A DNA stretch of 64,000 nt from Streptomyces sp. TRM70350 (GTDB lineage: Bacteria > Actinomycetota > Actinomycetes > Streptomycetales > Streptomycetaceae): the NCBI RefSeq assembly GCF_019219825.1, contig NZ_JAHUXH010000022.1, positions 62,001-126,000 on the forward strand. Reading direction: 5' to 3'. A model generated the notes under the pieces. It was not told the origin of the DNA, ran no database searches, and was given only the letters and a program-made list of their open reading frames with translations. Made by a program: the position numbers and the translations under genes. The first letter of the stretch is position 1, and every line of letters begins with the position of its first letter. Shown piece after piece: positions 17,177-26,067 of this stretch.

Positions 17177-18346
17177 CTAGCTCACCTCCAGCTCCAGAAT
17201 CCGGTCGTCCCCCTCATCCGGGGAACCCCGGCCGTCCGTCTCGCTCGTCACCAGCCACAGCTTGTCGCCGTCGGCCGCGAGGACCGTGCGCAGGCGGCCG
17301 TACTCGCCCTCCAGGAAGGCCTGGGGGTCGGCGGAGACCTCTGTGCCGTCCAGGGGGATGCGCCACAGGCGTTCGCCGCGCAGGCCCGCCATCCAGATGG
17401 AGCCCTCGGCGTAGGCGATACCGCTGGGGGAGGCCTCGTCGGTGCTCCACTGGGCTATCGGGTTGCGGTACGCGGAGTCGTCGGACCTGCCCTCCACCTC
17501 CGGCCAGCCGTAGTTGCCGCCCGGCTCGATCGCGTTCAGCTCGTCCCAGGTGTTCTGGCCGAACTCCGCGGCGAACAGGCGCTGTTTGCTGTCCCAGGCG
17601 AGGCCCTGCACATTGCGGTGGCCGTACGAGTACACCGTCGAGCCGGGGAACGGGTTGCCCGGGGCGGGCTCGCCGTCCGGGGTCATGCGCAGGATCTTGC
17701 CGCCGAGCGACTCCCTGTCCTGGGACAGACCCTCCTCGCCGGTCTCGCCCGTGCCCGCGTACAGCATCCCGTCCGGGCCGAAGGCGATCCGGCCGCCGTT
17801 GTGGATGAAGCCCTTGGGGATGCCCCGGAAGACCGTGTCGGGGGCGCCGAGCTGTTCGCCGGAGGGCTTCTGCTCGTCGTAGCGCATGCGGACGATGCGG
17901 TTGTCCGAGGCCGAGGTGAAGTACGCGTAGATCATGTGGTCCGAGGCGTAGTCCGGGGAGAGCGCGAGGCCCATCAGCCCGCCCTCGCCCGCCGGTGACA
18001 CCCCGGGCACCTCGCCCAGCTCCGTATGCCTGCCCGTCTCCGTGTCGACGCGCGTGATCGTGCCCTCGTCGCGGGAGGAGACCAGCAGGTCGCCGTCGGG
18101 CAGCGCGGCCAGGCCCCAGGGGCTGTCGAGGCCCTCGGTGACCGTGCGCACGACCTCGACCGAGCCCTTGGCGGGCGGGGGCTCCTCGGCTGCCGCTCCG
18201 GAGGGCGACGACTGCGCCGTCGCACGACTCGATGTCGCCGTCCCGCCCCCCGGGGGGCTTGCCTCGCCGTCGGAGGAGCAGCCGGCCGTGAGCAGGAGGG
18301 TGGCCGCGGCCAGAACGGCCGTCACAGCTCGACGTTGCACGATCAT
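17177..18346 (-). CDS. PQQ-type sugar (glucose/sorbosone) dehydrogenase lipoprotein
   Basis: A protein of about 389 aa that should be exported, lipid-anchored and folded as a six-bladed beta-propeller. The lipobox is LLLTAGCSSDG, 20 residues from the start, followed by a Ser/Pro/Ala linker. Propeller motifs include LDSPWGLAALPDGDLLVSSR, FIHNGGRIAFGPDGMLYAG, SYGHRNVQGLAWD and GNYGWPEVEG, typical of the soluble GDH/YliI family. Start ATG 18346 is chosen because it directly precedes the signal sequence and follows GAAGGGA. The true substrate is not certain. Confidence 0.88.
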   Translation of the reverse strand: MIVQRRAVTAVLAAATLLLTAGCSSDGEASPPGGGTATSSRATAQSSPSGAAAEEPPPAKGSVEVVRTVTEGLDSPWGLAALPDGDLLVSSRDEGTITRVDTETGRHTELGEVPGVSPAGEGGLMGLALSPDYASDHMIYAYFTSASDNRIVRMRYDEQKPSGEQLGAPDTVFRGIPKGFIHNGGRIAFGPDGMLYAGTGETGEEGLSQDRESLGGKILRMTPDGEPAPGNPFPGSTVYSYGHRNVQGLAWDSKQRLFAAEFGQNTWDELNAIEPGGNYGWPEVEGRSDDSAYRNPIAQWSTDEASPSGIAYAEGSIWMAGLRGERLWRIPLDGTEVSADPQAFLEGEYGRLRTVLAADGDKLWLVTSETDGRGSPDEGDDRILELEVS

Positions 18347-18481
18347 GGTCCCTTCGACGCCGCGAGTTCTACTTGTCATACACCGCTCGCGCCCCACGGG
18401 TTCCCGATCACCGGAATCCCGAACCGAGGACGGACCCGACGAACCACGAAGCCCCAGGTCAGCCGCCTGTGAGAGAGACCC

Positions 18482-19480
18482 TCAATCCCAGGACCCCTGC
18501 GCCCCCGGCAACCCCGACACCTCCGCCAGATCCTCCGCCGTCAGGCGCACCCCCACCGCCCCGGCGTTCTCCGTCACCCACCGTTCCCGCTTGGCCCCCG
18601 GCACCGGCACCACGTTCCGCCCCTGGGCCAGCACCCACGCCAGGGCCACCTGGGCAGGCGTGACGTCCTCGCCGTGGCGGGCGGCGACGCGGCGCAGACC
18701 GGCCACTATCGGCTGGTTCGCGGCCATCATCTCGGCCGTGAAGCGCGGGTGGCGGGCCCGCATGTCGTCCGGCTCGAAGCCCTCGCCCGGCGTGAGTGTG
18801 CCGGTCAGGAAGCCGTTGCCGAGCGGCATCGCGGCCAGGAAGCCGATGCCGCGGGCCGCGCACCACGGCAGCAGCGCGTCCAGCGCCTCCGGCGACCACA
18901 CCGACAACTCCGCCTCGACCGCGCTCACCGGAAAGACCTGCTGCACCCGCTGCAACTGCCGGATCGTCGCGTCGTGCAGCCGCGTCCCGGACCGGCGTCC
19001 GCCCCGCGCACCCACCGCGCACAACCCCAGCGCCCGCACCTTCCCGGCCCGCACGAGCTCCGCCATCGCGCCCCAGGTCTCCTCGACGGGGACCTCGGGG
19101 TCCGCGCGGTGGAGCTGGTAGAGGTCGATCACATCGGTCTGCAGCCGCCGCAGCGAGGCGTCGCAGGCCCGCTTCACATAGCCGGGGCGGCCGTTGGCCA
19201 CGATGTGCTGCTCGCCCACCAGCAGTCCCACCTTGGTCGACACGAAGGCGTCGGAGCGCCGCTCCTTCAGCACCCGTCCCACCAGCAGCTCGTTGGTGAA
19301 CGGGCCGTACATGTCGGCCGTGTCCAGCAGCGTCGAGCCCAGATCGAGCGCCCGGTGCACGGCCCTCAGCGATTCGTCGCCCCGCTGCCGCGACGTGCTG
19401 TACGCCCAGCTCATCGGCATGCACCCGAGTCCGACGGCCCCCACCGCGAGTGCCGCCGCGCCGATCGTCCTGCGCTCCAC
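18482..19480 (-). CDS. Aldo/keto reductase
   Basis: An NADPH-dependent TIM-barrel oxidoreductase of about 332 aa. Key signatures are LDLGSTLLDTADMYGPFTNE (catalytic Asp and Tyr), the Lys in FVSTKVG, the His in YQLHRADPEVP, and a C-terminal NADP-binding VPVPGAKRERWVTENAGAV. It resembles the pyridoxal reductase/YajO-like AKR group. GTG 19480 starts the conserved barrel; frames to 19597 only add an atypical leader. It is divergent from the 2-hydroxyacid dehydrogenase, with 70 bases between starts. Confidence 0.88.
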   Translation of the reverse strand: MERRTIGAAALAVGAVGLGCMPMSWAYSTSRQRGDESLRAVHRALDLGSTLLDTADMYGPFTNELLVGRVLKERRSDAFVSTKVGLLVGEQHIVANGRPGYVKRACDASLRRLQTDVIDLYQLHRADPEVPVEETWGAMAELVRAGKVRALGLCAVGARGGRRSGTRLHDATIRQLQRVQQVFPVSAVEAELSVWSPEALDALLPWCAARGIGFLAAMPLGNGFLTGTLTPGEGFEPDDMRARHPRFTAEMMAANQPIVAGLRRVAARHGEDVTPAQVALAWVLAQGRNVVPVPGAKRERWVTENAGAVGVRLTAEDLAEVSGLPGAQGSWD

Positions 19481-19550
19481 CTGCCCGTAACCCTCCCTCT
19501 CCAGGCCCTCCAACCTAACCCCCGCACCACACCGCACCTCACATAGCCTC

Positions 19551-20507
19551 ATGACCATGACTGCTGACGTGTGGCTGCCCATCCCGCCGGAGGACATCGA
19601 GGGACTTCCGGACGGGCCGGAGTACCGCTTCTGGGACGGTGGAGAAACGTTCCCCGCGGACCCGGCCGACTGCTCCTTCTACGTCGTCCCCTACATGAAG
19701 CCGTCCGAGGTCGGTGTACGGCCGATGGCCCGGATGACCTCCGTGCAGGTCGTGCAGACGCTCTCCGCCGGAATCGATCATGTCGAACCGGGGCTGGGGC
19801 ACCTTCCCCCGGGGGTGCGCCTGTGCAACGCGCGCGGGGTGCACGAGGCGAGCACGGCGGAGCTCACCCTCGCCCTGATCCTCGCCTCGCTGCGCGGGAT
19901 CCCGGACTTCGTCCGGGCGCAGGACAAGGGCGAGTGGCTCGGCGGTTTCCGGCCGGCGCTCGCCGACAAGAACGTGCTCATCGTCGGGTACGGCTCGATC
20001 GGCGCGGCCATCGAGGACCGGCTCGCGCCCTTTGAGCTCGCGCGGGTGGCGCGCGTCGCGCGCTCAGAGCGCACCACGGCGCGCGGCCCCGTGCAACCGC
20101 TCACCGAACTGCCGGCCCTGCTCCCCGAGGCGGATGTCGTGATCCTTTCCACGCCGCTGACCGGAACCACCCGGGGGCTGGTGAACGACGAGTTCCTGGG
20201 CCGGATGAAGGACGGCGCGCTGCTGGTCAACGTCGCCCGCGGCCCCGTCGTGGACACCAAGGCGCTGCTCGCGGAGCTGGAGAGCGGCCGGATCACCGCG
20301 GCCCTCGACGTCACCGATCCGGAACCGCTGCCGCCGTCCCATCCCTTGTGGCAGGCGCCAGGTGTGCTGATCAGCCCCCATGTCGGCGGCCCCACGTCCG
20401 CGTTCCTGCCGCGCGCCAAGCGGCTGCTCGTGGACCAGTTGCATCGCTTCGTGAACCGGGAGCCGCTGCGCAACGTGATCCTTACGACGGGCGCGAGGGG
20501 TGCGTAG
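19551..20507 (+). CDS. D-isomer-specific 2-hydroxyacid dehydrogenase
   Basis: An NAD(P)-dependent dehydrogenase of 318 aa. It shows the nucleotide-binding loop VGYGSIGAAIEDRL (around residue 145), the catalytic Arg in VNVARGPVVD, the Glu in DVTDPEPLP and the catalytic His in ISPHVGGP. The start may be ATG 19551 or ATG 19557; neither has a strong ribosome site, and the short divergent spacer suggests a near-leaderless transcript. It is only distantly similar to SerA at 28 kb and lacks an ACT domain. The substrate is unknown; glyoxylate/hydroxypyruvate-type activity is possible. Confidence 0.88.
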   Translation: MTMTADVWLPIPPEDIEGLPDGPEYRFWDGGETFPADPADCSFYVVPYMKPSEVGVRPMARMTSVQVVQTLSAGIDHVEPGLGHLPPGVRLCNARGVHEASTAELTLALILASLRGIPDFVRAQDKGEWLGGFRPALADKNVLIVGYGSIGAAIEDRLAPFELARVARVARSERTTARGPVQPLTELPALLPEADVVILSTPLTGTTRGLVNDEFLGRMKDGALLVNVARGPVVDTKALLAELESGRITAALDVTDPEPLPPSHPLWQAPGVLISPHVGGPTSAFLPRAKRLLVDQLHRFVNREPLRNVILTTGARGA

Positions 20508-20924
20508 AACCGTCGGCGTGGCCGACGTCTGACCCGGTTCGGGCACCCTCCGCAACCGTCCGGACGCGGTCCGTGCCGCGTTCTCACTGGTGGTCACGGA
20601 GCGTAGAGAAGCTATGTCCCTGAGTGACGAGACTGGTGTATCGTCCCGACAGGGGCTGCGCCGCGTACCGTTCGGCGCCGGGGATGGAGATTTCAGACTG
20701 CGAGGGGGGCGACGGGCGATGCACGGCCTATGGACGAACGATCCGACGAGGCGGGGCCGCCGACGGCGGCCCTGGCGCACGGCCACGCGACGACGGGGCC
20801 ACCACGCCAGTCACGGCGGGCACCACACCCATCCACACCGCAGGCACAGCAGCCGCAGGAAGCAGGCCCACTGCGCGCCCCGGGACCCTCGGGACCCGGG
20901 AGCGGTACGCACCGGGAGGGCCCG
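20508..20924 (+). other. 417-bp spacer before cdgF
   Basis: No convincing gene. A 7-bp stem with a GTG loop (20511-20527) right after the dehydrogenase stop could be its terminator. ORFs starting at 20590, 20613 and 20730 run through, but they have many A-ending codons and no clear ribosome site. They are more likely leader or shadow than protein. Confidence 0.4.
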
Positions 20925-23900
20925 GTGAACGCGCCCTCGCCGACCACGACCCCCCTCGACCAGGCGCTGCGGCCGCAGCCCGCGCCGGGCGCCCTGCTGC
21001 CCCGGCCACCGGCGCCCCGCGGCGGGTCGAGCATGTACCGGCAACTGGTCCTGGCCCTGCTGTGCGCGGGCTACGCCGTCGGCTCCGCGGTCGGCTGGGG
21101 CTCGGACCGTCTCGCCCTGATCATGGGGGACTTCGGGCTGAGCGCCGCGGCCGGCGCGGCCGCCCTGTCGTGCTTCGTGTACGCGCACAGCCGCCGCGTC
21201 CGGTTCCGCTCCGCCTGGCTGCTGTTCGCCCTCTCCTCGACGATGGCCGCCCTGGGCAACGGCGTCTGGGGGTGGTACGAGGTCGTCCTGGGACAGCCCG
21301 TGCCCAGCCCCAGCTACGCAGACCTGTTCTTCCTGTGCTTCGCGCCGCCCGCCATCGTGGGCCTGCTGGTCCTCGCCAAGCGGCCGGTGACGAAGGCGGG
21401 CTGGGTCTGCCTCGCCCTGGACGCCTGGCTGATCGGCGGCTCCCTGGTCACCCTGTCGTGGAGCCTCGCGCTCGCCCAGGCGGCCAAGGGCGGCGGCGCC
21501 GGCGTCGCGCACACCGCGCTGTCGCTGGCGTACCCGCTGCTCGACATCGCCCTGGTCAGCATGGTGCTCGCGCTGCACTTCCGGCGCTCGGGCGCGAACC
21601 GCTCCGCGGTGAACACCGCGATCGGCGCGCTCGCCCTGACCGTGATGTGCGACGCCCTGTTCACCTCACCGCTGATGCACGACACCTACCACTCGGGGCA
21701 GCTGCTGGACGCGGGCTGGTTCGCCGGCTCGCTGCTGCTGGCGTACGCCCCCTGGGCCGCCCAGCGCCCCGGACAGCCCGCCGACGAGCCGCACACGCGC
21801 GTGGTGCACGAGCACGTGCCCGGGCAGCGCGGCAGCAGCCACCCGCACCCGCCCGCACAGCAGGGCGAGCGCAGCCGGTATCCCGCCACCCGGCCGCTCA
21901 CCGGCTCGCTGGCCGCTCTCACGCCGTACCTCGCGGCCGCCGTCTGCACGCTGGGGATCCTCTACAACGTGCTCAACGGCCGCAGCGTCGACCGCGTGGT
22001 GCTGCTCACCGGCGGCACGGTCGTGCTCGCGCTGGTGGTGCGCCAGGGGATCATGCTGCTCGACAACATCACCCTCACCCAGGAACTGGCGCAGAAGGAG
22101 AACCACTTCCGCTCCCTGGTGCAGGGCTCCAGCGACGTCATCATGATCGCCGCGCCCAACGGCATCCTCCGGTACGTCTCCCCGGCCGCCGCCGGGGTCT
22201 ACGGACGCCCCGCGGAGGAGCTGGTGGGGACCGAACTGGCCGAACTCATCCACCCGGAGGACCTGGGCCGCGTGGTGCACGAGGTGCGCCGCTTCCTCGC
22301 CGCCAGCCCCCTGGAGGAAGCCACCACGCGCATCGAGTGCCGTTTCCGGTCCGGCGAGGGCGGCTGGCTGAACGTCGAGTCGACCATCAACCGGCACCAC
22401 GGCGGCCTGATCTTCAACAGCCGGGACGTGACCGAAAGAGTGCGCCTGCAGGCGCAGTTGCAGCACAACGCCGAGCACGACCCGCTCACCGACCTGCCCA
22501 ACCGCGCGCTGTTCACCAAGCGCGTCCAGCAGGCCCTGTCCGGCCGCCGCAGCACCGACCGCGGTGCCGCCCTGCGGGGCACGGCCGTGCTCTTCATCGA
22601 CCTGGACGGCTTCAAGGCCGTCAACGACACGATCGGGCACCAGGCCGGGGACGAACTGCTCGTCCAGGCCGCGCGCAGACTCCAGGAGGCGGTCCGCCAG
22701 GGCGACACCGCGTCCCGGCTCGGCGGCGACGAGTTCGCGGCCCTCATCGTCGGCGACGGCGCCCGGGACCGGGCCGCCCGCGAACGCAACATCCTGGAGC
22801 TCGCCGACCGCCTCAGGGCGACGCTGTCGCAGCCGTACCTCATCGACGGCAACGATGTCCGGGTCGCCGCGTCCATCGGCGTCGCCTTCGCCGAACCGGG
22901 CCTCGGCGCGGGCGAGTTGCTGCGCAACGCCGACCTCGCGATGTACCGGGCGAAGTCGGCCGGCAAGGGCCGGGTCGAGCTGTACAAGCCACAGATGCAG
23001 CAGGACGTCGTCCGCAAGGCGGAGCTGGCCACCCGGCTGCGGGCCGCGCTGCACGACGGCGAGTTCACCCTGCTGCACCAGCCGGTGGTGTGCCTTGAGG
23101 GCGGCCGGATCACATCGGTCACCGCGCAGGCGCGCTGGCGGTCGTCCCAGGGGGTGCTGTTCACGCCAGCGGAGTTCCTGCGCGTCGCCGAGGACAGCGA
23201 CAAGACGGCCGAGCTGGACCGCTGGATGCTGGCCGAGGCCGTGGAACAGGCCGCCGAACGCGCCGCGACCGGACACGCCGTACCGGTCGCCGTGCGGATG
23301 GCCGCCCGCCGGCTGCTGGACCGGTCGATGCCCCTCGGCTCCGTCGAGGCGCTGCTGACCCGGCACGGGCTGCCGTCCGGGGCACTGATCATCGAGCTGT
23401 CCGACATCGATGCCAAGATCCCCCTGGACGACCTGGAGCGTCGCCTGGGCTCCCTCAAGCGGCTCGGTGTGCGTATCGCGCTCGACGGCTTCGGCAGCGG
23501 CTGCCCGGCCATCACGGCGCTCAGGCGACTCCCGCTGGACGTGCTGAAGCTCGACCGGGGCCTCGTCGAGGGCGTCGTCGAGTCCGCGCGGCTGCACAAG
23601 ATCACCAGCGGGCTGCTGCGCATCGCCGGCGATCTCGGCCTGCAGTCCGTGGCGGACGGCGTGGATCTGCCCGAGCAGGTCGTCGCCCTGCGCGCGATGG
23701 GCTGTACGCACGGGCAGGGCATGGCCTTCTCCGGGCCCCTGGACGAGTACCGGCTGCGCCGGGTGCTCAGTTCCGGCCAATATCCGGTGCCACACGGACC
23801 GGCCGAGCCCGCCTTCGCGGGCGGCGGCGCGGGCACGTACTCCGGAGGGGCGACCACCGTCTTCAGAGGCGGCACGCAGGTCGCCACACCGGTGGGCACC

Positions 23901-23954
23901 CCCCTCGCCACCCCTCTGCGCTCACATAATGAGACTCCCGTCCCACCCACTTGA
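20925..23954 (+). CDS. cdgF: Membrane PAS-GGDEF-EAL protein, CdgF type
   Basis: A c-di-GMP signalling protein of about 1009 aa. About nine hydrophobic helices are followed by a PAS domain (near residues 390-505), a GGDEF domain (RLGGDEF near 598) with an RQGD inhibitory site exactly five residues before it, and a C-terminal EAL-like domain. The EAL domain is degenerate: TAQARW replaces EALxRW, the NVS asparagine is missing, LDGFGSG replaces DDFGTG, and VADGVD replaces AEGVE. The protein is therefore probably a cyclase or sensor, not a phosphodiesterase. GTG 20925 follows GGGAGGG, and codons become uniformly GC-ending there; ATG 20730 is the alternative. The symbol is recalled from S. coelicolor SCO5511. 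Confidence 0.83.
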   Translation: MNAPSPTTTPLDQALRPQPAPGALLPRPPAPRGGSSMYRQLVLALLCAGYAVGSAVGWGSDRLALIMGDFGLSAAAGAAALSCFVYAHSRRVRFRSAWLLFALSSTMAALGNGVWGWYEVVLGQPVPSPSYADLFFLCFAPPAIVGLLVLAKRPVTKAGWVCLALDAWLIGGSLVTLSWSLALAQAAKGGGAGVAHTALSLAYPLLDIALVSMVLALHFRRSGANRSAVNTAIGALALTVMCDALFTSPLMHDTYHSGQLLDAGWFAGSLLLAYAPWAAQRPGQPADEPHTRVVHEHVPGQRGSSHPHPPAQQGERSRYPATRPLTGSLAALTPYLAAAVCTLGILYNVLNGRSVDRVVLLTGGTVVLALVVRQGIMLLDNITLTQELAQKENHFRSLVQGSSDVIMIAAPNGILRYVSPAAAGVYGRPAEELVGTELAELIHPEDLGRVVHEVRRFLAASPLEEATTRIECRFRSGEGGWLNVESTINRHHGGLIFNSRDVTERVRLQAQLQHNAEHDPLTDLPNRALFTKRVQQALSGRRSTDRGAALRGTAVLFIDLDGFKAVNDTIGHQAGDELLVQAARRLQEAVRQGDTASRLGGDEFAALIVGDGARDRAARERNILELADRLRATLSQPYLIDGNDVRVAASIGVAFAEPGLGAGELLRNADLAMYRAKSAGKGRVELYKPQMQQDVVRKAELATRLRAALHDGEFTLLHQPVVCLEGGRITSVTAQARWRSSQGVLFTPAEFLRVAEDSDKTAELDRWMLAEAVEQAAERAATGHAVPVAVRMAARRLLDRSMPLGSVEALLTRHGLPSGALIIELSDIDAKIPLDDLERRLGSLKRLGVRIALDGFGSGCPAITALRRLPLDVLKLDRGLVEGVVESARLHKITSGLLRIAGDLGLQSVADGVDLPEQVVALRAMGCTHGQGMAFSGPLDEYRLRRVLSSGQYPVPHGPAEPAFAGGGAGTYSGGATTVFRGGTQVATPVGTPLATPLRSHNETPVPPT

Positions 23955-23987
23955 CAGTGGGTGCGCGCCGGGGGGAGGGTCTGTGCC

Positions 23988-24029
23988 ATGCGCACCCGAA
24001 TTCTCGTACTTGGACAGCGCGTCGGCTGA
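23988..24029 (+). CDS. ilvB leader peptide
   Basis: A 13-aa ORF, MRTRILVLGQRVG, with five branched-chain residues including four in a row. Three of those four codons are ATT, GTA and CTT, which are rare in this genome. A GGGGAGGG ribosome site lies about eight bases upstream. It is too short for ordinary gene calling but fits a regulatory leader exactly. Confidence 0.8.
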   Translation: MRTRILVLGQRVG

Positions 24030-24083
24030 GCTGGGACCCACCGGAGGACGATCCGGCAACCCCAGCGACCACACCGGCGCGCT

Positions 24084-24117
24084 CCCCTCGCTTGCCTTAC
24101 GGCACGAGGGGTTTTTT
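24084..24117 (+). terminator. Attenuator terminator before ilvB
   Basis: A stem of CCCCTCG (24084-24090) with CGAGGGG (24105-24111), plus inner GCC/GGC pairs around a TTAC loop, is followed directly by six T (24112-24117). It is one of the few textbook hairpin-plus-T-run sites in the window. Confidence 0.88.
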
Positions 24118-24191
24118 GTTGCACAGGCACCTGCCGTACAGCAGTCGTACACCGCACAAACCTCGCAAAAACCCTCAGCATCGAGAAGAGA

Positions 24192-26045
24192 ATGCCGATG
24201 ACCGAGCAGGCCACCGGGGCCCATCACCCGCAGCCGCGGCCCCGATCCGGAGGACAGCAGTCCGCCCCCGAGCACGTCACGGGTGCGCAGTCCCTCATCC
24301 GCTCTCTCGAGGAGGTCGGCGCCGACACGGTATTCGGCATTCCCGGCGGCGCGATCCTTCCGGCGTACGACCCGCTGATGGACTCCGGCAAGGTCCGCCA
24401 CGTCCTGGTGCGGCACGAGCAGGGCGCCGGCCACGCGGCCACCGGCTACGCGCAGGCCACCGGCAAGGTCGGCGTCTGCATGGCGACCTCCGGCCCCGGT
24501 GCCACCAACCTGGTCACGCCGATCGCCGACGCGCACATGGACTCCGTGCCGCTGGTCGCGATCACCGGCCAGGTCGCCTCCAAGGCGATCGGCACGGACG
24601 CCTTCCAGGAGGCGGACATCGTCGGCATCACCATGCCGATCACCAAGCACAACTTCCTGGTCACCAAGGCCGAGGACATCCCCCGGGTGATCGCGCAGGC
24701 GTTCCACATCGCCGCCACCGGCCGCCCCGGCCCGGTCCTGGTCGACATCGCCAAGGACGCCCTCCAGGCGAGGACCACGTTCTCCTGGCCGCCCACCATG
24801 GACCTGCCCGGCTACCGCCCGGTGACCAAACCGCACGCCAAGCAGATCCGCGAGGCCGCCAAGCTGATCACCTCCGCCAAGCGGCCGGTGCTGTACGTCG
24901 GCGGCGGAGTGATCAAGGCCAAGGCCACCGCCGAGCTGAAGGTCCTCGCCGAACTCACCGGAGCGCCCGTCACCACCACCCTGATGGCGCTCGGCGCGTT
25001 CCCCGACAGCCACCCGCTGCACGTGGGCATGCCCGGCATGCACGGCGCGGTCGCCGCCGTCACGGCCCTGCAGAAGGCCGATCTGATCGTCGCCCTCGGC
25101 GCCCGCTTCGACGACCGCGTCACCGGCAAGCTGGACAGCTTCGCCCCGTACGCCAGGATCGTGCACGCCGACATCGACCCGGCCGAGATCGGCAAGAACC
25201 GCGCCGCCGACGTGCCGATCGTCGGGGACGCCCGCGAGGTCATCGCCGATCTGATCCAGGCCGTGCAGAAGGAGCACAGCGAGGGCCACCGGGGCGACTA
25301 CGAGGCCTGGTGGAAGGACCTCAACCGCTGGCGCGACACCTACCCGCTGGGCTACGACCAGCCCGAGGACGGTTCGCTCTCCCCGCAGCAGGTCATCGAG
25401 CGCATCGGCCGGCTGGCCCCCGAGGGCACGATCTTCGCGGCCGGCGTCGGCCAGCACCAGATGTGGGCCGCGCACTTCATCGAGTACGACAAGCCCGCCA
25501 CCTGGCTCAACTCCGGCGGCGCCGGGACGATGGGGTACGCCGTCCCCGCCGCGATGGGCGCCAAGGCCGGTGTGCCCGAGCGCACCGTCTGGGCGATCGA
25601 CGGCGACGGCTGCTTCCAGATGACCAACCAGGAGCTCACCACCTGCGCCCTGAACAACATCCCGATCAAGGTCGCCGTCATCAACAACGGCGCCCTCGGG
25701 ATGGTCCGCCAGTGGCAGACCCTCTTCTACAACCAGCGGTACTCCAACACCGTGCTGCACTCCGGCCCCGACGACATCAACCCGCAGGCCCGCGGCACCC
25801 GCGTCCCCGACTTCGTGAAGCTGTCGGAGGCCATGGGCTGCTACGCCATCCGCTGCGAGGACCCGGCCGACCTCGACAAGGTCATCGAGGAGGCGAACTC
25901 GATCAACGACCGCCCGGTCGTGATCGACTTCATCGTCCACGAGGACGCGATGGTGTGGCCGATGGTCGCCGCCGGCACCTCCAACGACGAGATCATGGCC
26001 GCCCGGGACGTCCGCCCCGACTTCGGCGACAACGAAGACGACTGA
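24192..26045 (+). CDS. ilvB: Acetolactate synthase large subunit
   Basis: Thiamine-diphosphate enzyme (617 aa) that makes acetolactate or acetohydroxybutyrate, the first common step of valine, leucine and isoleucine synthesis. Visible are the catalytic Glu in LVRHEQGAGHAATGYA, the ThDP/Mg motif from AIDGDGCFQMTNQE to INN, and the FAD-region segment LIVALGARFDDRVTGK. ATG 24192 and ATG 24198 are both possible after GAGAAGAGA. The regulatory subunit gene follows after 22 bases, so ilvB and ilvN are one transcript behind the attenuator. Confidence 0.97.
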   Translation: MPMTEQATGAHHPQPRPRSGGQQSAPEHVTGAQSLIRSLEEVGADTVFGIPGGAILPAYDPLMDSGKVRHVLVRHEQGAGHAATGYAQATGKVGVCMATSGPGATNLVTPIADAHMDSVPLVAITGQVASKAIGTDAFQEADIVGITMPITKHNFLVTKAEDIPRVIAQAFHIAATGRPGPVLVDIAKDALQARTTFSWPPTMDLPGYRPVTKPHAKQIREAAKLITSAKRPVLYVGGGVIKAKATAELKVLAELTGAPVTTTLMALGAFPDSHPLHVGMPGMHGAVAAVTALQKADLIVALGARFDDRVTGKLDSFAPYARIVHADIDPAEIGKNRAADVPIVGDAREVIADLIQAVQKEHSEGHRGDYEAWWKDLNRWRDTYPLGYDQPEDGSLSPQQVIERIGRLAPEGTIFAAGVGQHQMWAAHFIEYDKPATWLNSGGAGTMGYAVPAAMGAKAGVPERTVWAIDGDGCFQMTNQELTTCALNNIPIKVAVINNGALGMVRQWQTLFYNQRYSNTVLHSGPDDINPQARGTRVPDFVKLSEAMGCYAIRCEDPADLDKVIEEANSINDRPVVIDFIVHEDAMVWPMVAAGTSNDEIMAARDVRPDFGDNEDD

Positions 26046-26067
26046 GCGAGAGAGACGTAAAAAGACC

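Larger units (their letters stand above)
23944..24117 (+). promoter_or_regulatory. Leader-peptide attenuator of ilvB
   Basis: The region combines a short stem (23944-23950 with 23957-23963), a leader ORF (23988-24029), alternative pairings (GCTGGG 24030-24035 with CCCAGC 24061-24066; CCGGA 24041-24045 with TCCGG 24052-24056) and an intrinsic terminator (24084-24117), all before ilvB. This is the classical layout of ribosome-mediated attenuation: stalling at Ile/Leu/Val codons would favour the early hairpins and let transcription reach ilvB. A CATAAT at 23925-23930 is a possible -10. Confidence 0.8.

Noticed and set aside
20730..20924. Sixty-five extra N-terminal codons for cdgF from ATG 20730
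   Set aside because: Pro/Gln/His-rich, with many A-ending codons and no clear ribosome site. GTG 20925 follows GGGAGGG and codon use becomes normal there. Not excluded, only less likely.
23951..23956. TTGACA as a -35 box for ilvB
   Set aside because: It forms the loop of a perfect hairpin and overlaps the cdgF stop. No -10-like sequence lies 16-19 bases downstream, where the GGGGAGGG ribosome site is.
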